Notes under the pieces: model-generated
Database searches by the model: none
Seen by the model: only the letters and a program-made list of their open reading frames with translations
What the model was told of the DNA's origin: nothing
Source: Malus domestica
Lineage: Eukaryota; Streptophyta; Magnoliopsida; Rosales; Rosaceae
Assembly: GCF_042453785.1 (NCBI RefSeq)
Contig: NC_091669.1
Span: forward strand, 34,179,001-34,243,000
Direction of reading: 5' to 3'
Length of the DNA stretch: 64,000 nucleotides
In this document: positions 33,495 through 44,768 of the stretch, one piece after another
Layout of the letters: each line of letters starts with the position of its first letter
How positions within the stretch are numbered: the stretch's first letter is position 1
Made by a program: the position numbers and the translations under genes

Positions 33495-35176
33495 TCAATC
33501 GAGAAGAATCAGACTCTCACTATAAGCACTGACGTACCCATCATGAAGTTTAATTCCAAGGGGGTTGAGTTGGCGTGGTTCAGCACCATACAAAATGAAA
33601 TCTCCACCAAGCATAACCATATGAACTCCACCAGTTGCTCTAAAACCCAATGGCCACGTTATCCATCCACGTTCTGGAAAAATAATCGTGCGGATCATTT
33701 TCCAAGTCTCCATTTCCAGAACCCATATGTCACAGTAGTAATCCTTCCCATCTTGTCTGTAATGTAACATAGAAACCAATCTCTCAAACACGCCAATACT
33801 GGTGTGAAAAAACTCTATGCCTTTGCCCATCTTATCAGGAAGCACAATCTTTTGAAAAACCTCACCGACGAAATCAAAAGAAAGGATGGAAGAGCGCTGC
33901 TGAGAATGGTCAAATACAATCCAGTACACAACACCATCAATGTATGCAAATGCGTTAGTGTTGAAAGACGAGACATTAGGTGAAAGAGGAGGAACTGCGC
34001 TAATTCGTTTCCAGGCATCCAATCTAACGCTGTAAACCTCAACTTCGAAGATACATTTCTTCCCCAGAAACCTCACAATCCTCACAACCTTATAGTCATT
34101 TTCCCCACTGTGAAACCCAAATCCAGTTGCATCGAAACGGATTGTGTGCTGAATAGGGAAATTTGGAAAAATAACCAAATTTTAAATCTCATATAGAATT
34201 ATAACCACTATTTTAATTTTATGATAATTATAACCAAAACTTCATGTAAAAGTATTAATATACCCTTAATACTAGGGTTTCTCATAACAACCACAAACAC
34301 AACCTTTAAACTACCTTAAAATGTTGAGGATTACTGCAGATTGAGGCCACTGAATTAACTTTCTCTTTAATTAGCAAGACAACCTATGAGAATGTTCTTC
34401 AGAAGGTACTAATTCCATAGCTAATTATTATTTTTGTAATTAGATACTTCGATTTAGTGTTTCACTGATTAAATTGCATACATTCCAATATATTTTTCCA
34501 GTGGATGAAGAAAGAATACGAAATTGCATATGCAAAGTGAATAGTGAAAACAAAAAAGTGATGAAGATTAATTTCTCATTTTAGGATAGTTTAAAGGTTT
34601 GTTTTGGTTGTTGTGAGAAACCCTAATATTAAGGGTATATTAGTACTTTTACATCAAGTTTTGGTTATAATTATCATAAAATTAATATGGTGGCTATAAT
34701 TCTATATGGGGTCTAAAATTTGGTTATTTTTCCAAATTTCCCTGCTGAATAAGGCCTTTCGGTAGCCTCTTGAATTTTCTGATTGATGGGTTCCATAGAT
34801 ATAGAGGATTCCTCAAACACCGACCTAAATGATTAGAGAGGCAAAGCAATCCATTGCAAGAACCATTAATGCGTAAACTTATATTCTCCTGCTCCGGAAG
34901 CTCTAAATCCAAACACTTGGCAACTGTATCCCGACAGTAGAGCGAAAAGCGATAATTTGCAGTGCGGATAAGAAGATAATCGTATGAATCTCGCATTATA
35001 TTTTTTCCGAGATGGGCGGTTTTGAAACCAGGGCTGCTAATTAAAGTGTTCCAAGATTTGCAGACACATCTGAACCGTAAAAGAGATTTCACAGGTAATC
35101 TTGCAAGGATTTCAAACCAGATTTCTTCTGGAATATGTTTTTTTCTTCGTCTTCTTTCATATTTAAGGTCAAACAT
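33495..35176 (-). pseudogene. Type II F-box gene split by a MULE-type MITE
   Basis: The 5' part is 35176-34752 (ATG at 35176, [13 protein letters not shown]) and the 3' part is 34155-33495. A 587-bp inverted-repeat element with a 9-bp duplication lies between them. Taking away the element and one duplication leaves 1086 bp, an open frame of 361 residues, so the insertion is the only visible lesion. F-box at about 13-55 ([16 protein letters not shown]). The insertion point is near residue 142, just after LPKGLIQ. Readthrough of the 5' part stops soon inside the element (ORF ends QGNLEK). Confidence 0.9.
34156..34742. mobile_element. MULE-type MITE with long terminal inverted repeats
   Basis: 587 bp, ends GGGAAATTTGGAAAAATAAC and its complement. 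The inverted repeats extend about 170 bases on each side with a few mismatches. A perfect 9-bp target duplication TGCTGAATA is at 34147-34155 and 34743-34751. A 9-bp duplication with long inverted repeats is the mark of Mutator-like elements. No coding region. Confidence 0.92.
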
Positions 35177-35634
35177 AATGAAGCTAAACAAAAGGCCTAA
35201 TTACCAGAACATACAAAGCATTCTGAAACGACAATTCTATGCACCATTACCAGAAACCCAAATCAAGAAAAGCTCATGAAACACGCAACAGTTCTTGGAT
35301 GATCCAGTCGAACAACGTAATCAGATAAATGCCCGAGAAGTAAATCATACCTCAAGTATGCCTACGGAGTTTCAATTCGAAACCCTAACTGTTACTTGTT
35401 GATCAATCAAGCAAATGCGGGCATCCAAGAGACACTGAATGATCGAATCCACGTCCAGACTGAAAGAACCCCCACTTCTTGGTTTTCAGGGGCTGATCGG
35501 TTTCACCGTCTTCCCTTGGTGGCTTCGTTCATATTCAGCCTTTGTTTGCCTCTTCGTTCTGGCGGGGTCTTTTTCCTTTGATTTTGTATCGGTTGTCAGC
35601 TTGCCTTCGCTGCTGAATGATCGTGTTAAATTTT

Positions 35635-36060
35635 GGGAGTGTATTCAAATGAGATTTGAGATATTTTAATTCTTTTAATGAATTTAGGAGTATTTAATTA
35701 GGATTTTAAGTAATTCTCTAAATTTTAAAATGTATTCAATCATGATTTTAAGATAATTAATTTAAATACTTAAAAATTTAAAGGTATTCAATTAGGATTT
35801 TAAAGCAGTTTATAACATTCTGAGTACCCTCAATTAGAACTTAATTTTAAAGAATTTGAAAAAGTTGAGTAATTCGAGAGAATTAGAGAGATTTTATAGT
35901 GTATTTTAAGTATTCATAAATCACACCTCTGCCCATAAGATTTCAAGGGAATTGAATCAAAATTTTGCATGAAATATTTACAAATCAATTAAACTCTATA
36001 AAATTTTATGGAATTATAAATCCATTAAAATCTCTCAAATTTTCAATTGAATACACCCTC
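35635..36060. mobile_element. Tourist-like MITE, 426 bp
   Basis: Starts GGGAGTGTATTCAA and ends TTGAATACACCCTC, near-perfect inverted ends. The unit 2 flank lacks it at the matching place (near 27920). The right flank is TTA; the left is TTT, so the expected TTA duplication is imperfect. AT-rich with repeated AATTTTAAA-type words. Confidence 0.7.
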
Positions 36061-36376
36061 TTAATACTTTGGTTCTATTTTTGCTGTCAAGTTTGAAGTT
36101 CGTTTATGTAATTTGCAATATTTTGGATCATGAGATGCTCTGCCACATGTACGGCTTAGATCAGTTGTTATGTCGTTCCCCTATAGTCGTAGGCGTTGTC
36201 CCAAGTACTGGGAGAATGCCAAGAAAGATCAATCTAAAACAATGTCTCTTCGTGAAAAACTATTGCTGCTCTGTTTTTCTTTCTCTCTGCCGGTGCTGCC
36301 ATTTTAGTTCATATATATCTTCATGTTTTTCTCATCTTGATTTATAGTTTTGAAGAAGATGGAGATTGTCTGAATG

Positions 36377-36692
36377 AGTAGTGCTAGATGACCAAATTTT
36401 AGATTAAATTTGTAAAATATGTAATATGTCACCGGTAAGAAATAAGGAAAACTAATAAAAATGACTTGAAAACTTTGAGTTTTAATGATAAGGACAAAAT
36501 AAAGGGTAAAGTGAATAGTACCAGGATTGACTTTTTAGTGTAAAAATGTGGTTTTTCGTTAAAGTGAACAGTACCGGATGCTTTTCGTTAAGGTTCCCTA
36601 AGAAATAAGCACGTTAATCAACACTTAGTAATAATTTAATCATCAACAATCACGCTATATTGTTTACAAAATTTAGTCCATCTAGCATTATA
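36377..36692. mobile_element. Small MITE with a second MITE inside
   Basis: Orthologous to the MITE at 28237-28405 (AGTAGTGCTAGATGACC start, CATCTAGCATTATA end), but split by the 154-bp element at 36446-36599. Confidence 0.55.
36446..36599. mobile_element. MULE-type MITE, 154 bp, nested
   Basis: Starts GGAAAACTAATAAAAATG, ends in the complement of AGGGAACCTTAACGAAAAG. The 9-bp duplication AAGAAATAA is at 36437-36445 and 36600-36608. The unit 2 copy shows the empty site. Relatives are at 63637-63795 and, reversed, about 62314-62429. I associate this family with Malus/Pyrus genomes. Confidence 0.85.
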
Positions 36693-36984
36693 TTGGTTTG
36701 AATACCAACGAATTGGACCGATTTGTAATAGTTGTATGGGTGTCATCTTTGGATTAGTTTAGTTGGCCATGTCAACTTATATATGGGCAAGTTTAATATT
36801 GATGTGCTTTTTAAGAAAAAAAAAATGTTTTTGTTGTGTTTTAAGAATAATTAGAAGTAAAATAAAAAAACTAGCATTTGGTAAACTATATTTTTAAAAG
36901 TGTTGTGATTATGAAAATTATAGTAAAAGTATTTGATATATTTTTAATGTGAAAGTGATATAATTGTATATAATGACAAATATG

Positions 36985-37319
36985 AAAATGGTAGTGGGGG
37001 TGGTGGCAATGACAGCAGTGACAAAGGCAGTGCTAGTGGCGATGGAAGTGATGGTAGCATTTATGGTGGGGGTATGGTGGTAGTGCCAGTAATGGGGTGT
37101 GGTGGTTGGGCGTACAGGTAAATATGGTGATAGAGGTGACAGTGGTGACAGTTGCGGTTATGGTTGTGGTTATAGTGGTGGTGATGGCAGTGTCGACAAC
37201 AATGATGTGGCAATGTTAGTGATGGTGGTTGTGGTTGTGGTTTTGGTGGTGATTATGATTGCAGTGGTGGTAGTTACAGTTTTGATGGTGGTGGTGGCAA
37301 CAATGGTGGTATAAGGTAG
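36985..37319 (+). repeat. GGT/GTG-rich low-complexity tract (unit 3)
   Basis: Counterpart of 28600-28962, continuing after the LTR at 39304-39350 (GTGGTTGGTACTGGTGGT). Small open frames are composition artefacts. Confidence 0.7.
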
Positions 37320-39303
37320 TGTAACGACCCGTCTCCAAAAATTATAGTTTTTATAATTTTAAAACATAAATTTACGAAAATGCCCTTCGAGGAAATGCGT
37401 TGACTTTGTTTGACCACCTTGTCGTGTCACATAAGATCTATTTTCTTAGCGTATCCTTGTAGTACTCGTTGCTACGAACGTGTGGGCACAAACTGAACGT
37501 AATTTGGAGTTATAACGAATGAGTTATTCACAAACAAAGTCGAGGAAAAAATGGTCAATTAATTATTTTCTGGAATGCTCTAGATTTTGGAGCAAAATCT
37601 GGAAAGCCACATGTGTGGCTGAGATTAAAGGAAAGGAGAGATGGTCAGTGGAGATAGAAAATAAAGGAGAGAAAGGAGGGAGATGTGAGTGACCAGTTAA
37701 AGAAAAGAGAAAAGAGGAGAAAGGAGAGAAAGGGGATGCCCCGGATCACCCTTAACCCCGTTACACCCTCCAACCCGAGCGACCCAGTTTTGACCTGGGG
37801 CTAATTTTGGTTGTTCTCTTCGGTTTTCTTCAGTTTTTCCAACACATTGTGACCATCCACCATCTAGAACCGACTCCACAACCTTCTTTCTTCATGTTTC
37901 ACCTAAAAATCGAGGGAATTGGGTCTTAATTCGTGAAGATCGAAGGCACGGCTTCGAAGGCACTCTTTGCCGCAAATCCGCCATTCCTGTAATGATTTCC
38001 TTCAATTTCCACCACCAATGTACTTCCCTTGAGCTCAGGAACAATGCCCAATCATTGGTTGGAGCACCGGAGTCAATTTGAGGACGAATCAAGAATCACC
38101 CTTTTTAGGGTTTCCGACAGGTTGGAGTGAAATTGGGGCTTTTCCCAACCAAATTAGCCTTAGTCACAGATATGAAAGTTGTTCCTCTCATCGAGATATT
38201 CATTCCTGTAAAATTTGGGAATTTTTGGAGTTGTTCGATTTTCTGACGAGTTGGGGAGGCGGCGCGTGGGGAAAAAACCCGAGGTTCCTCCTTAGGTTTT
38301 TCAACATGCCGAATCTGAATCCGCCATCCGTTTTCCCAAATTATAACATTTTAGAATAGTTTTACTAAAATGTCCCTAATTGTGTTTAGGCGCGTTAGTG
38401 GGAAGCGACGTCATCCTCACTAGTTCGAGCTGTTCTCGGGCAATAAAATCAGTGAGTGGACCCCTTCTTAACTATATATTTTTATAAATTATTAACCTAG
38501 CATGCATTTCATATTTCATGCATTGAATATGCTTTAGATTATGTTTTTCAGGATTTTCTATAATTATGGTTTATATAGAATTCATGATTTAATTAAATTG
38601 TTTTACGAAATATTTATAATTTATCGAATTTACGTTTAATAATGGTGATCAATTATTGGTTTTGCATATATGACTAGTGTTAGTGTGGATGTTATGCTAT
38701 TTGATTCAGTTTCACCTACGGGTGATGGACATGTTATTCAGCTTCACCTTCGGGTGATAGACAGGTTATACAGCTTCACCTTCGGGTGATGGACAAATTA
38801 TATAGCTTCACCTTCAGGTGATGGACATGTACTGCCTTCGGGCGACTATGATACCCCTAGTTGAGTACTTCACTTATGAGATTTACGGATTTGACTTCGG
38901 ACGACGTTTTCAACATTATTGAGGGTTATTATGTTCATAAAATAAACTGGTTTTCTTATTAGTAGTATTATTATTATAAACTCTGGTCCACTCACCTTTT
39001 TTGGTTCTACGCCCCCTCAGAAGTTAGGATCGAGGCACATGATCCCGGCATGAGGGCACTTCGGCTTAGTTATCCTTGAGTCTTTTCAGTATAGGTATCA
39101 TTTCCTTGTTCATATCTTTTCTTAGTAATTCTTCCATATTATTCTTAGTAGTTGTATGCTCTGAATACGATTTTGCATCGGTTTATATCTTTCTAATTAA
39201 ATATTTTATTGGTATGGATGTTTTTAATGGCTTCGTCACCCTCGGGTGTCGGCCAGCACGTGTCTATCCTGGTATTTGGGGATATCGGGGTTGGGGCATG
39301 TCA
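37320..39303 (+). mobile_element. Large solo LTR, 1984 bp (copy 1 of a shared family)
   Basis: Starts TGTAACGACCCG and ends GGGGCATGTCA, with flanks GGTAG and AGTAG (a 5-bp duplication with one change). Its last 75 bases (CTCGGGTGTCGGCCAGCACG and on) match the ends of the LTRs at 41091-50390, 44769-50292 and 46658-49137 in varying degree. No internal coding part. It interrupts the GGT-rich tract. Confidence 0.75.
38711..38838 (+). repeat. 32-bp tandem repeat, four copies
   Basis: TTCACCTNCGGGTGATGGAC-like units start at 38711, 38743, 38775 and 38807. Each unit holds a short palindrome (TTCACC...GGTGAT). It lies within the solo LTR; it is not a CRISPR array because there are no unique spacers. 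Confidence 0.82.
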
Positions 39304-41090
39304 AGTAGTGTTTATAGTGGTTGGTACTGGTGGTCACTGTATTCTTCGAGGGATAAAATGTGTGTAAAGGATAAAATAATGTAATTTATAAAACTAATGA
39401 AGGTATTCTAGGAATTGAAAATGTTCCCTAAGGCCTTAATTAACTCTAGTTTTTATTAAAACAACTTTTAAAAGCAATCTACAGGTTGCTTTTAAAAGGT
39501 GCTATCTAAAGATCACTGCTTTTAATAAACAAGATATTTTAGCTTTACCAAACAATTTTTTATTGAAAAGAATATACCAATCGTGGCCTTAGGGATCTGC
39601 TTAATTGTTAAGCTACCATGCAAACCTATAGAGAGAGTAGTGTTATACTTACCTTATATTTGTGTCATCTCTCTAATAAAGGTAGAGATGAGACAAATAG
39701 ATAGTAAAAACAATAATTTCGTATAAATACTCATTTGTGTATTATTTGTGCATTACAGGACTTGCGATTTCTCTCTCTAAAAATACTCGTTCTCTCTCTA
39801 TGAATTCTCGATCTCCTTGATTCTTAAGGTAATGAGTTTGAATTGGTTCATGCCATTTCGACTTTTAATTGCCTTTTTTAGGATATAGATTATTTTAATT
39901 CTTTTTAAAGAGGAAAACATTACAAAAAGTTCTCTACAGATCTTTAAACCGTACATATCAAATACATGACCTAAATTAGCTAACCCATGTGTTAACATAT
40001 GGGTCCTTGCAAGTATGCTGGAATCTATATCGAAAATTTGTCTTGAAAGATTCCATATGTCTTGTATAAGAGACTAAATTTGCCATAAAATTTGCAATTG
40101 TTTCTGCAGAATTTGGACTAAGATTTTAGAGTCCCCTTCCAGAATGACATATTACAGATGAAGTCGTACAGCCCAGGTGAGAAAGGAACCTAAAATATTA
40201 GTTTGTCCAAGACAATTTCCAAACAAAATACCAGCAACAGCATGACCAATTTTTAAGAGTGATTTTATATATTTGCTTGCCAGTAATCAAATAAATTTTT
40301 CTTAATGTGTAGGACAAAAGCCTCAGGTCTGAGAAGCGGTAATTTATCCTGTGGCAAATGTCAGCAGTTTGAGTTTGCTTAACTTCAACTCGCAATTTTA
40401 ACTGAACAAAACTATATATATATATATACACGATAGAACTCAATTTTTCCAATTTGACAGTTGGATTAGGTTATTAATTTTTGGATTATACTTTATTACA
40501 AAAAACCCATATTTTTCAGCATACTGTAAAACATTTCTAAGTAGAGAGAGAATACATTCTTCCAAATTTACATGATCCAAGAAACCAAATTCATATCATT
40601 AGGTGGCTTTGCAATTCCAATATTAGTAAGACTGTTCCCTAGAAATGAAGCAAAAGAACATTTACGAAAAAGGTGAGATATATCTTCAGAATGCAAATTA
40701 TGTTGGAATTTGGTGGCATAGATTAGAGCCACACTTTGTAATATGAGTCTTTATATGATTGTTCAACCAAGTAATATGGGCCTTTGAAGTGGTGCCTCTT
40801 GATTTCAAACCAAAGTAATATGAGCCCTTGAATGATTATGTAACCAAGTAATATGAACCTTTGAAGTGGTGCCTCTTGATTTCAAACCAAGTAATATGAG
40901 CCCTTGAATGATTGTTTATCCATTTCAGAATGACACACTTATAGTACCTCTATAAATAGAGGACGAATTCTAGAAGAAAACAAGAGTGAAATACACTACA
41001 AAATCCCCAACAAGTATTAGAAAAAATACCCTTCTAATACGTCCATCTTCTTGAAAAACCAGAGTACTAAGGACAATTCTATGCAAATGT
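39304..41090. other. Unit 3 spacer with L1 LINE remnant
   Basis: 39740-40185 matches the unit 1 spacer at 11510-13200, 40195-40720 matches 13958-14500 (including an L1 zinc-binding remnant at about 40560-40720), and 40900-41090 matches 21480-21670. A hairpin (ACTTTTAAAAGCAA and its complement) is at about 39465-39500. The direct repeat TGAAGTGGTGCCTCTTGATT occurs at about 40775 and 40863. No gene. Confidence 0.55.
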
Positions 41091-41220
41091 TGTAACAACC
41101 CATCCCGGAATTTACCTAAACGGAAGGGTATTTTCGTAAATTTTCACTTTGGGCTAGTTATTTTGAAATAGGATTGTTTTTTGTCTTAATTAGTTTGCCC
41201 AATGACGGCCAAGGAAGAAA

Positions 41221-42403
41221 ATATCGGTAATATCGGAAATATCGGTAGTCCGAAAACACGGAAATATCGATGGAAATATCGGGATAATATCGATATCGAT
41301 AAAAATTACATGGAAACCACGGAAATTGTAAGAAAAACTTGGAAATTTTTATTGAAACTTTGCAGGATGTTTATTTAGTCAATTATCTATTAGTTTATCA
41401 CAAAAAATTGGAAGGAAATGCATTGCATGATGGATTTAACATTATCAAGTTGATTATATAGCGAGCTGACAAACATTGTGAGTGTAGAAAATATGTAGAA
41501 ATTAATGAAAGAAGTCTAAACACACCATAATCATTTATATATAATGAATTAGTACAATATTTTACACTTTATACATTGCATGGTAAGATACATGAGTAGC
41601 TTAGTACCACATAGAGTTCTTATGAGGTTCAAAATTTTCACTATCTTCATCATCTCTATGTGTAGAGTAAGTGTATTTTGAAGAGTAGTTAGCAACCATG
41701 GCAATGGTTTTCAAGAACCAAAACCCAAAAGTCAATAGGAAACCGAATACTTCGGTATTTTTCGGGATTACCAAACAAATGGGATTTGGAAACCAATCCC
41801 ATATCGAAAATTTCGGTATTTTTCGGGATGGGATTCCCGAACTTCAGGATGGTTTTGGTTTGGGATTTTTCGGTTTGGGTTTGGGACTTTTTCGGTTTGG
41901 TTTGGGATTTTCCGGAATTTTTTCCAGCCCTACCATGTAAGTGACCAAATAAAAAATAGAAAAATTAAAAACCACATGCCATTGACTAAGTAATTAATTG
42001 ACACAATTTAAAATATAATACCACAAAAAATTTGGAATATGTGCAAATTTGTTTCTTGTAAAAAGAATTCAAAACAAAACCATATATATAAATATTGTAG
42101 CTTATTATCACAACAACATAAGTGGTACAGTGGTTAAGGCGTTAAGGAGTTAAGTGGGAGGGGTTCGAACCCCTCTATGCTCAAAATTGAGACTTTTCCG
42201 AATTTTCAGGAAATTTTGGACTAATATCGCGATATTAGCTAATATCGCGATATTATAAGTAATATCGAGAAATATTGCGATATTATCGATAATATCGCGA
42301 TATTTTGACGAAAACTCATTGGATACTCATTAAAATATCGGTAAGTCAAAAAAACGAAAATATCGACGATATATCGGCGATATTTTTGATATTTTCTTCC
42401 ATG
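41221..42403. mobile_element. MULE-like element, 1183 bp, rich in ATATCG words
   Basis: Inverted ends GGAAGAAAATATC on both sides, and the 9-bp duplication ATGACGGCC at 41212-41220 and 42404-42412. The ends are dense with GATATCG, AATATCGG and ATATCGCGATAT words that can fold on themselves. A tRNA-like segment is inside. The 80-codon frame at 41698-41940 is Gly/Phe-rich and comes from repeated TTTGGGTTTGGG text. Confidence 0.78.
42113..42178 (+). other. tRNA-like (Pol III box A/B) segment
   Basis: TGGTACAGTGG at 42123-42133 resembles a Pol III A box and GGTTCGAACCC at 42162-42172 is a consensus B box inside a strong T-arm hairpin. The acceptor stem and anticodon arm are not convincing, so I treat it as a SINE head or tRNA relic, not a tRNA gene. 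Confidence 0.45.
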
Positions 42404-44157
42404 ATGACGGCCCACCCTCTAATTTTGTCCCCGGTCCAATTCCACTTTCCCTCCCATCTCTCTAAGCTCCCGGTTCTCTCTCTCACTTTAACTCTCTCTT
42501 AAAATAGCTCACTCTTCCCTTAGCCATCTCACAACTCACTCTCATCCTCCCCTCTCCTGACTTTCATACACACGACACCACACCCACACACACCAACCTT
42601 CTTTCCCTCGAACCTCCTCACCCTCGTTCCTCTTCTCCCTCTGCAAACTAGGCTTGTAGCGTCATGGAAACCGATGCTAAAACTTGGTGAAATCCGGCGA
42701 GCATCAACCTCCGATTGGGTAAGCCTCAAAGTCAATTTCTTTGTCTTAATGGTTATTTGCCTTGATTTATAAAGCATGTATGCCCGTTGTAGGTGAGGGT
42801 TCAGTGTTGAATCCCGTGACTTCCAGGCCATTTTCCTGGCAACTCCGGCCACGGCTAGACCAAATTTTGGTATAGTTCTCTTCCCCTCCTTCGTAGCTTT
42901 AAATCCATATATCACATGACTTGTGTTGGTCGAATTTTGGGGTTGATCGGAGCTGGGAATGCTCCGGCGTTCTTTTTTGTCAACAACAGACAACTCGGCC
43001 TGAAATGGGTCGATCTGACCCAATATTCATAAACCAGTTTTGAACCTAGCCCAACACCCAGCTCCGAGTTTAACCTTTTAGCGTGGCCCCAACCCAACTG
43101 AGCTAGCTCGGCCACTGAACCCAAGGCTTTCGGTCTATTAAGCCCAACCTGTTGACTCGAATTCAACCCGTTGACTGTTGACCCGAATTCGACCCTTTGA
43201 TTGTTGACCCTGATTTGACCCTTTGATCTGTTGACCAACCCGATCCGACCTAGATGGAATATTCCGTTAGGGAATATTATCTGGAATGTTCCTGAAATAT
43301 TCTTTGTGTTGACTTTTAGGAAATTTGCCCAGGTCTCCTCTAAGGATAATTCGACGTCCTAAATCTGTTTCTGATGTCCGTTTTCCTAAATTCAATTGTT
43401 TTAGTAGAGTTTTATTAATTGGACCCTTTATGTGCTTAGGTGCATTTGTTGTGGCATTTCCGTCTTCGCTAGTTAGGAGATGGCCCTTCAACAGCGGAGT
43501 ACTTGGGAGTGAACCCCTTCTAAATGCATATTTTAAAATTAGAAATGTATACATGAAAAGCATGATTTAATGGTTATGTTTTATGAAAGTTTATGAGAAA
43601 TTGGTTTTACGCTTTATGAAATATTGTGCTTTATCGACTTTACGTTCTTTGTAGTATATATGATTGATGATTATATACTATGAAGATGTTTTATGATATG
43701 ATGTTTGAGCTATTGAGCTCCATTGAGATATATACATATACTTTGAAAAGATTATGTTCAATGATTTTTGTGCTTATCTAGTGATCACTATATGCCTACG
43801 GGTAAATGATATCTATATATGGCTTCGATCGGGTGTTGTAGGAGCCTACATGCTATATGGCTTTGTTCGGGTGTTGTAGGAGCCTACGGGTGAATGAAGT
43901 GTTCTATATGCCTTCGGGCGAATGAAGAATTCTATATGCCTCTGGGCGATATTGATACCACTACTTAACACACTATATATGATATATGTTTTACAAAGGT
44001 TTTATGGCATGCTAGAGTTTTCGGAAAACCTATTACGTATTATGCTATGAGTTTTCATAAACTTTGAAGGTTAGTACGTTGTTGAATAATTGTTTTAGTA
44101 CTATCTATATATCAACTTAGTCCACTCATGTTTTGTTTTGTGCCCTCTCAGGACTTA

Positions 44158-44564
44158 GGGGGGTGTAGTCAAACTAAGATTTTAAAGGATTTTAAAAGTT
44201 ATAGATTTTATAGAATTTAAGAGGATTAAAGACTTCTACAAAATTCATATGGGTTTTAAAGAATTTGAATGGATTGTGGTGGATTGTGGTGGAAGGATTT
44301 GAAATCCTAGGGGGCAAGGTTGGATTCTTTTTAGTCTTGGTTATATATACTTTTTGCTCTCAAATCCCACAAAATCCACAACTTCTTGAAATCCTCCAAA
44401 ATCTTAATTTTTTTAATACACTTAGATTTGGATGGATTTTAAAATCTTTTAATTGACTACACGTAGATTTGAATGGATTATAAAATCCTTTAAAATCTTT
44501 TAATTGACTACACTAGGATTTTAAAGTCTTTTAAAATCCTTTCAAATCCGAGTTTGACTACACC
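44158..44564. mobile_element. Tourist-like MITE, 407 bp
   Basis: Ends GGGGGTGTAGTCAAACT and the complement of GGTGTAGTCAAACT, flanked by TTA at 44155-44157 and 44565-44567. TTA duplication and G-rich inverted ends fit PIF/Harbinger. Interior is made of TTTTAAA/GGATTTTAAA words. Confidence 0.85.
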
Positions 44565-44768
44565 TTAGAATCGAGGCGTACAATCTCGACGTCAAAGCAC
44601 TCCCACATCAGCATCTTCAAGTCCTCTCGGTGTAGGACCCATTCTTTTGTTCATTCAATTTTATATTATTTCCTTTCTAGTGTCTCGGTTTAGTTGTATG
44701 CTCTGAACACGTTCTTCAATTGCATATTCACTGTAGTTAAATTTATAACTTTATTTATGTTCATTACT

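Larger units (their letters stand above)
35177..36984. promoter_or_regulatory. 5' flank of the unit 3 type II gene, with MITEs
   Basis: Collinear with 27467-28599, interrupted by MITEs at 35635-36060 and 36446-36599. No protein supported. Confidence 0.5.

Noticed and set aside
38711..38838. CRISPR-like array
   Set aside because: The 32-bp units are contiguous, diverged tandem copies without unique spacers, and the genome is a plant.
41698..41940. Gly/Phe-rich 80-codon protein
   Set aside because: Encoded by repeated TTTGGGTTTGGG words inside a MULE-like element.
42113..42178. Functional tRNA gene
   Set aside because: A and B boxes are present, but I could not build an acceptor stem and anticodon arm, and it lies in a transposon.
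42529..43563. ORFs of about 80-164 codons
   Set aside because: They fall within the solo LTR at 41091-50390, whose relatives show no conserved coding here.
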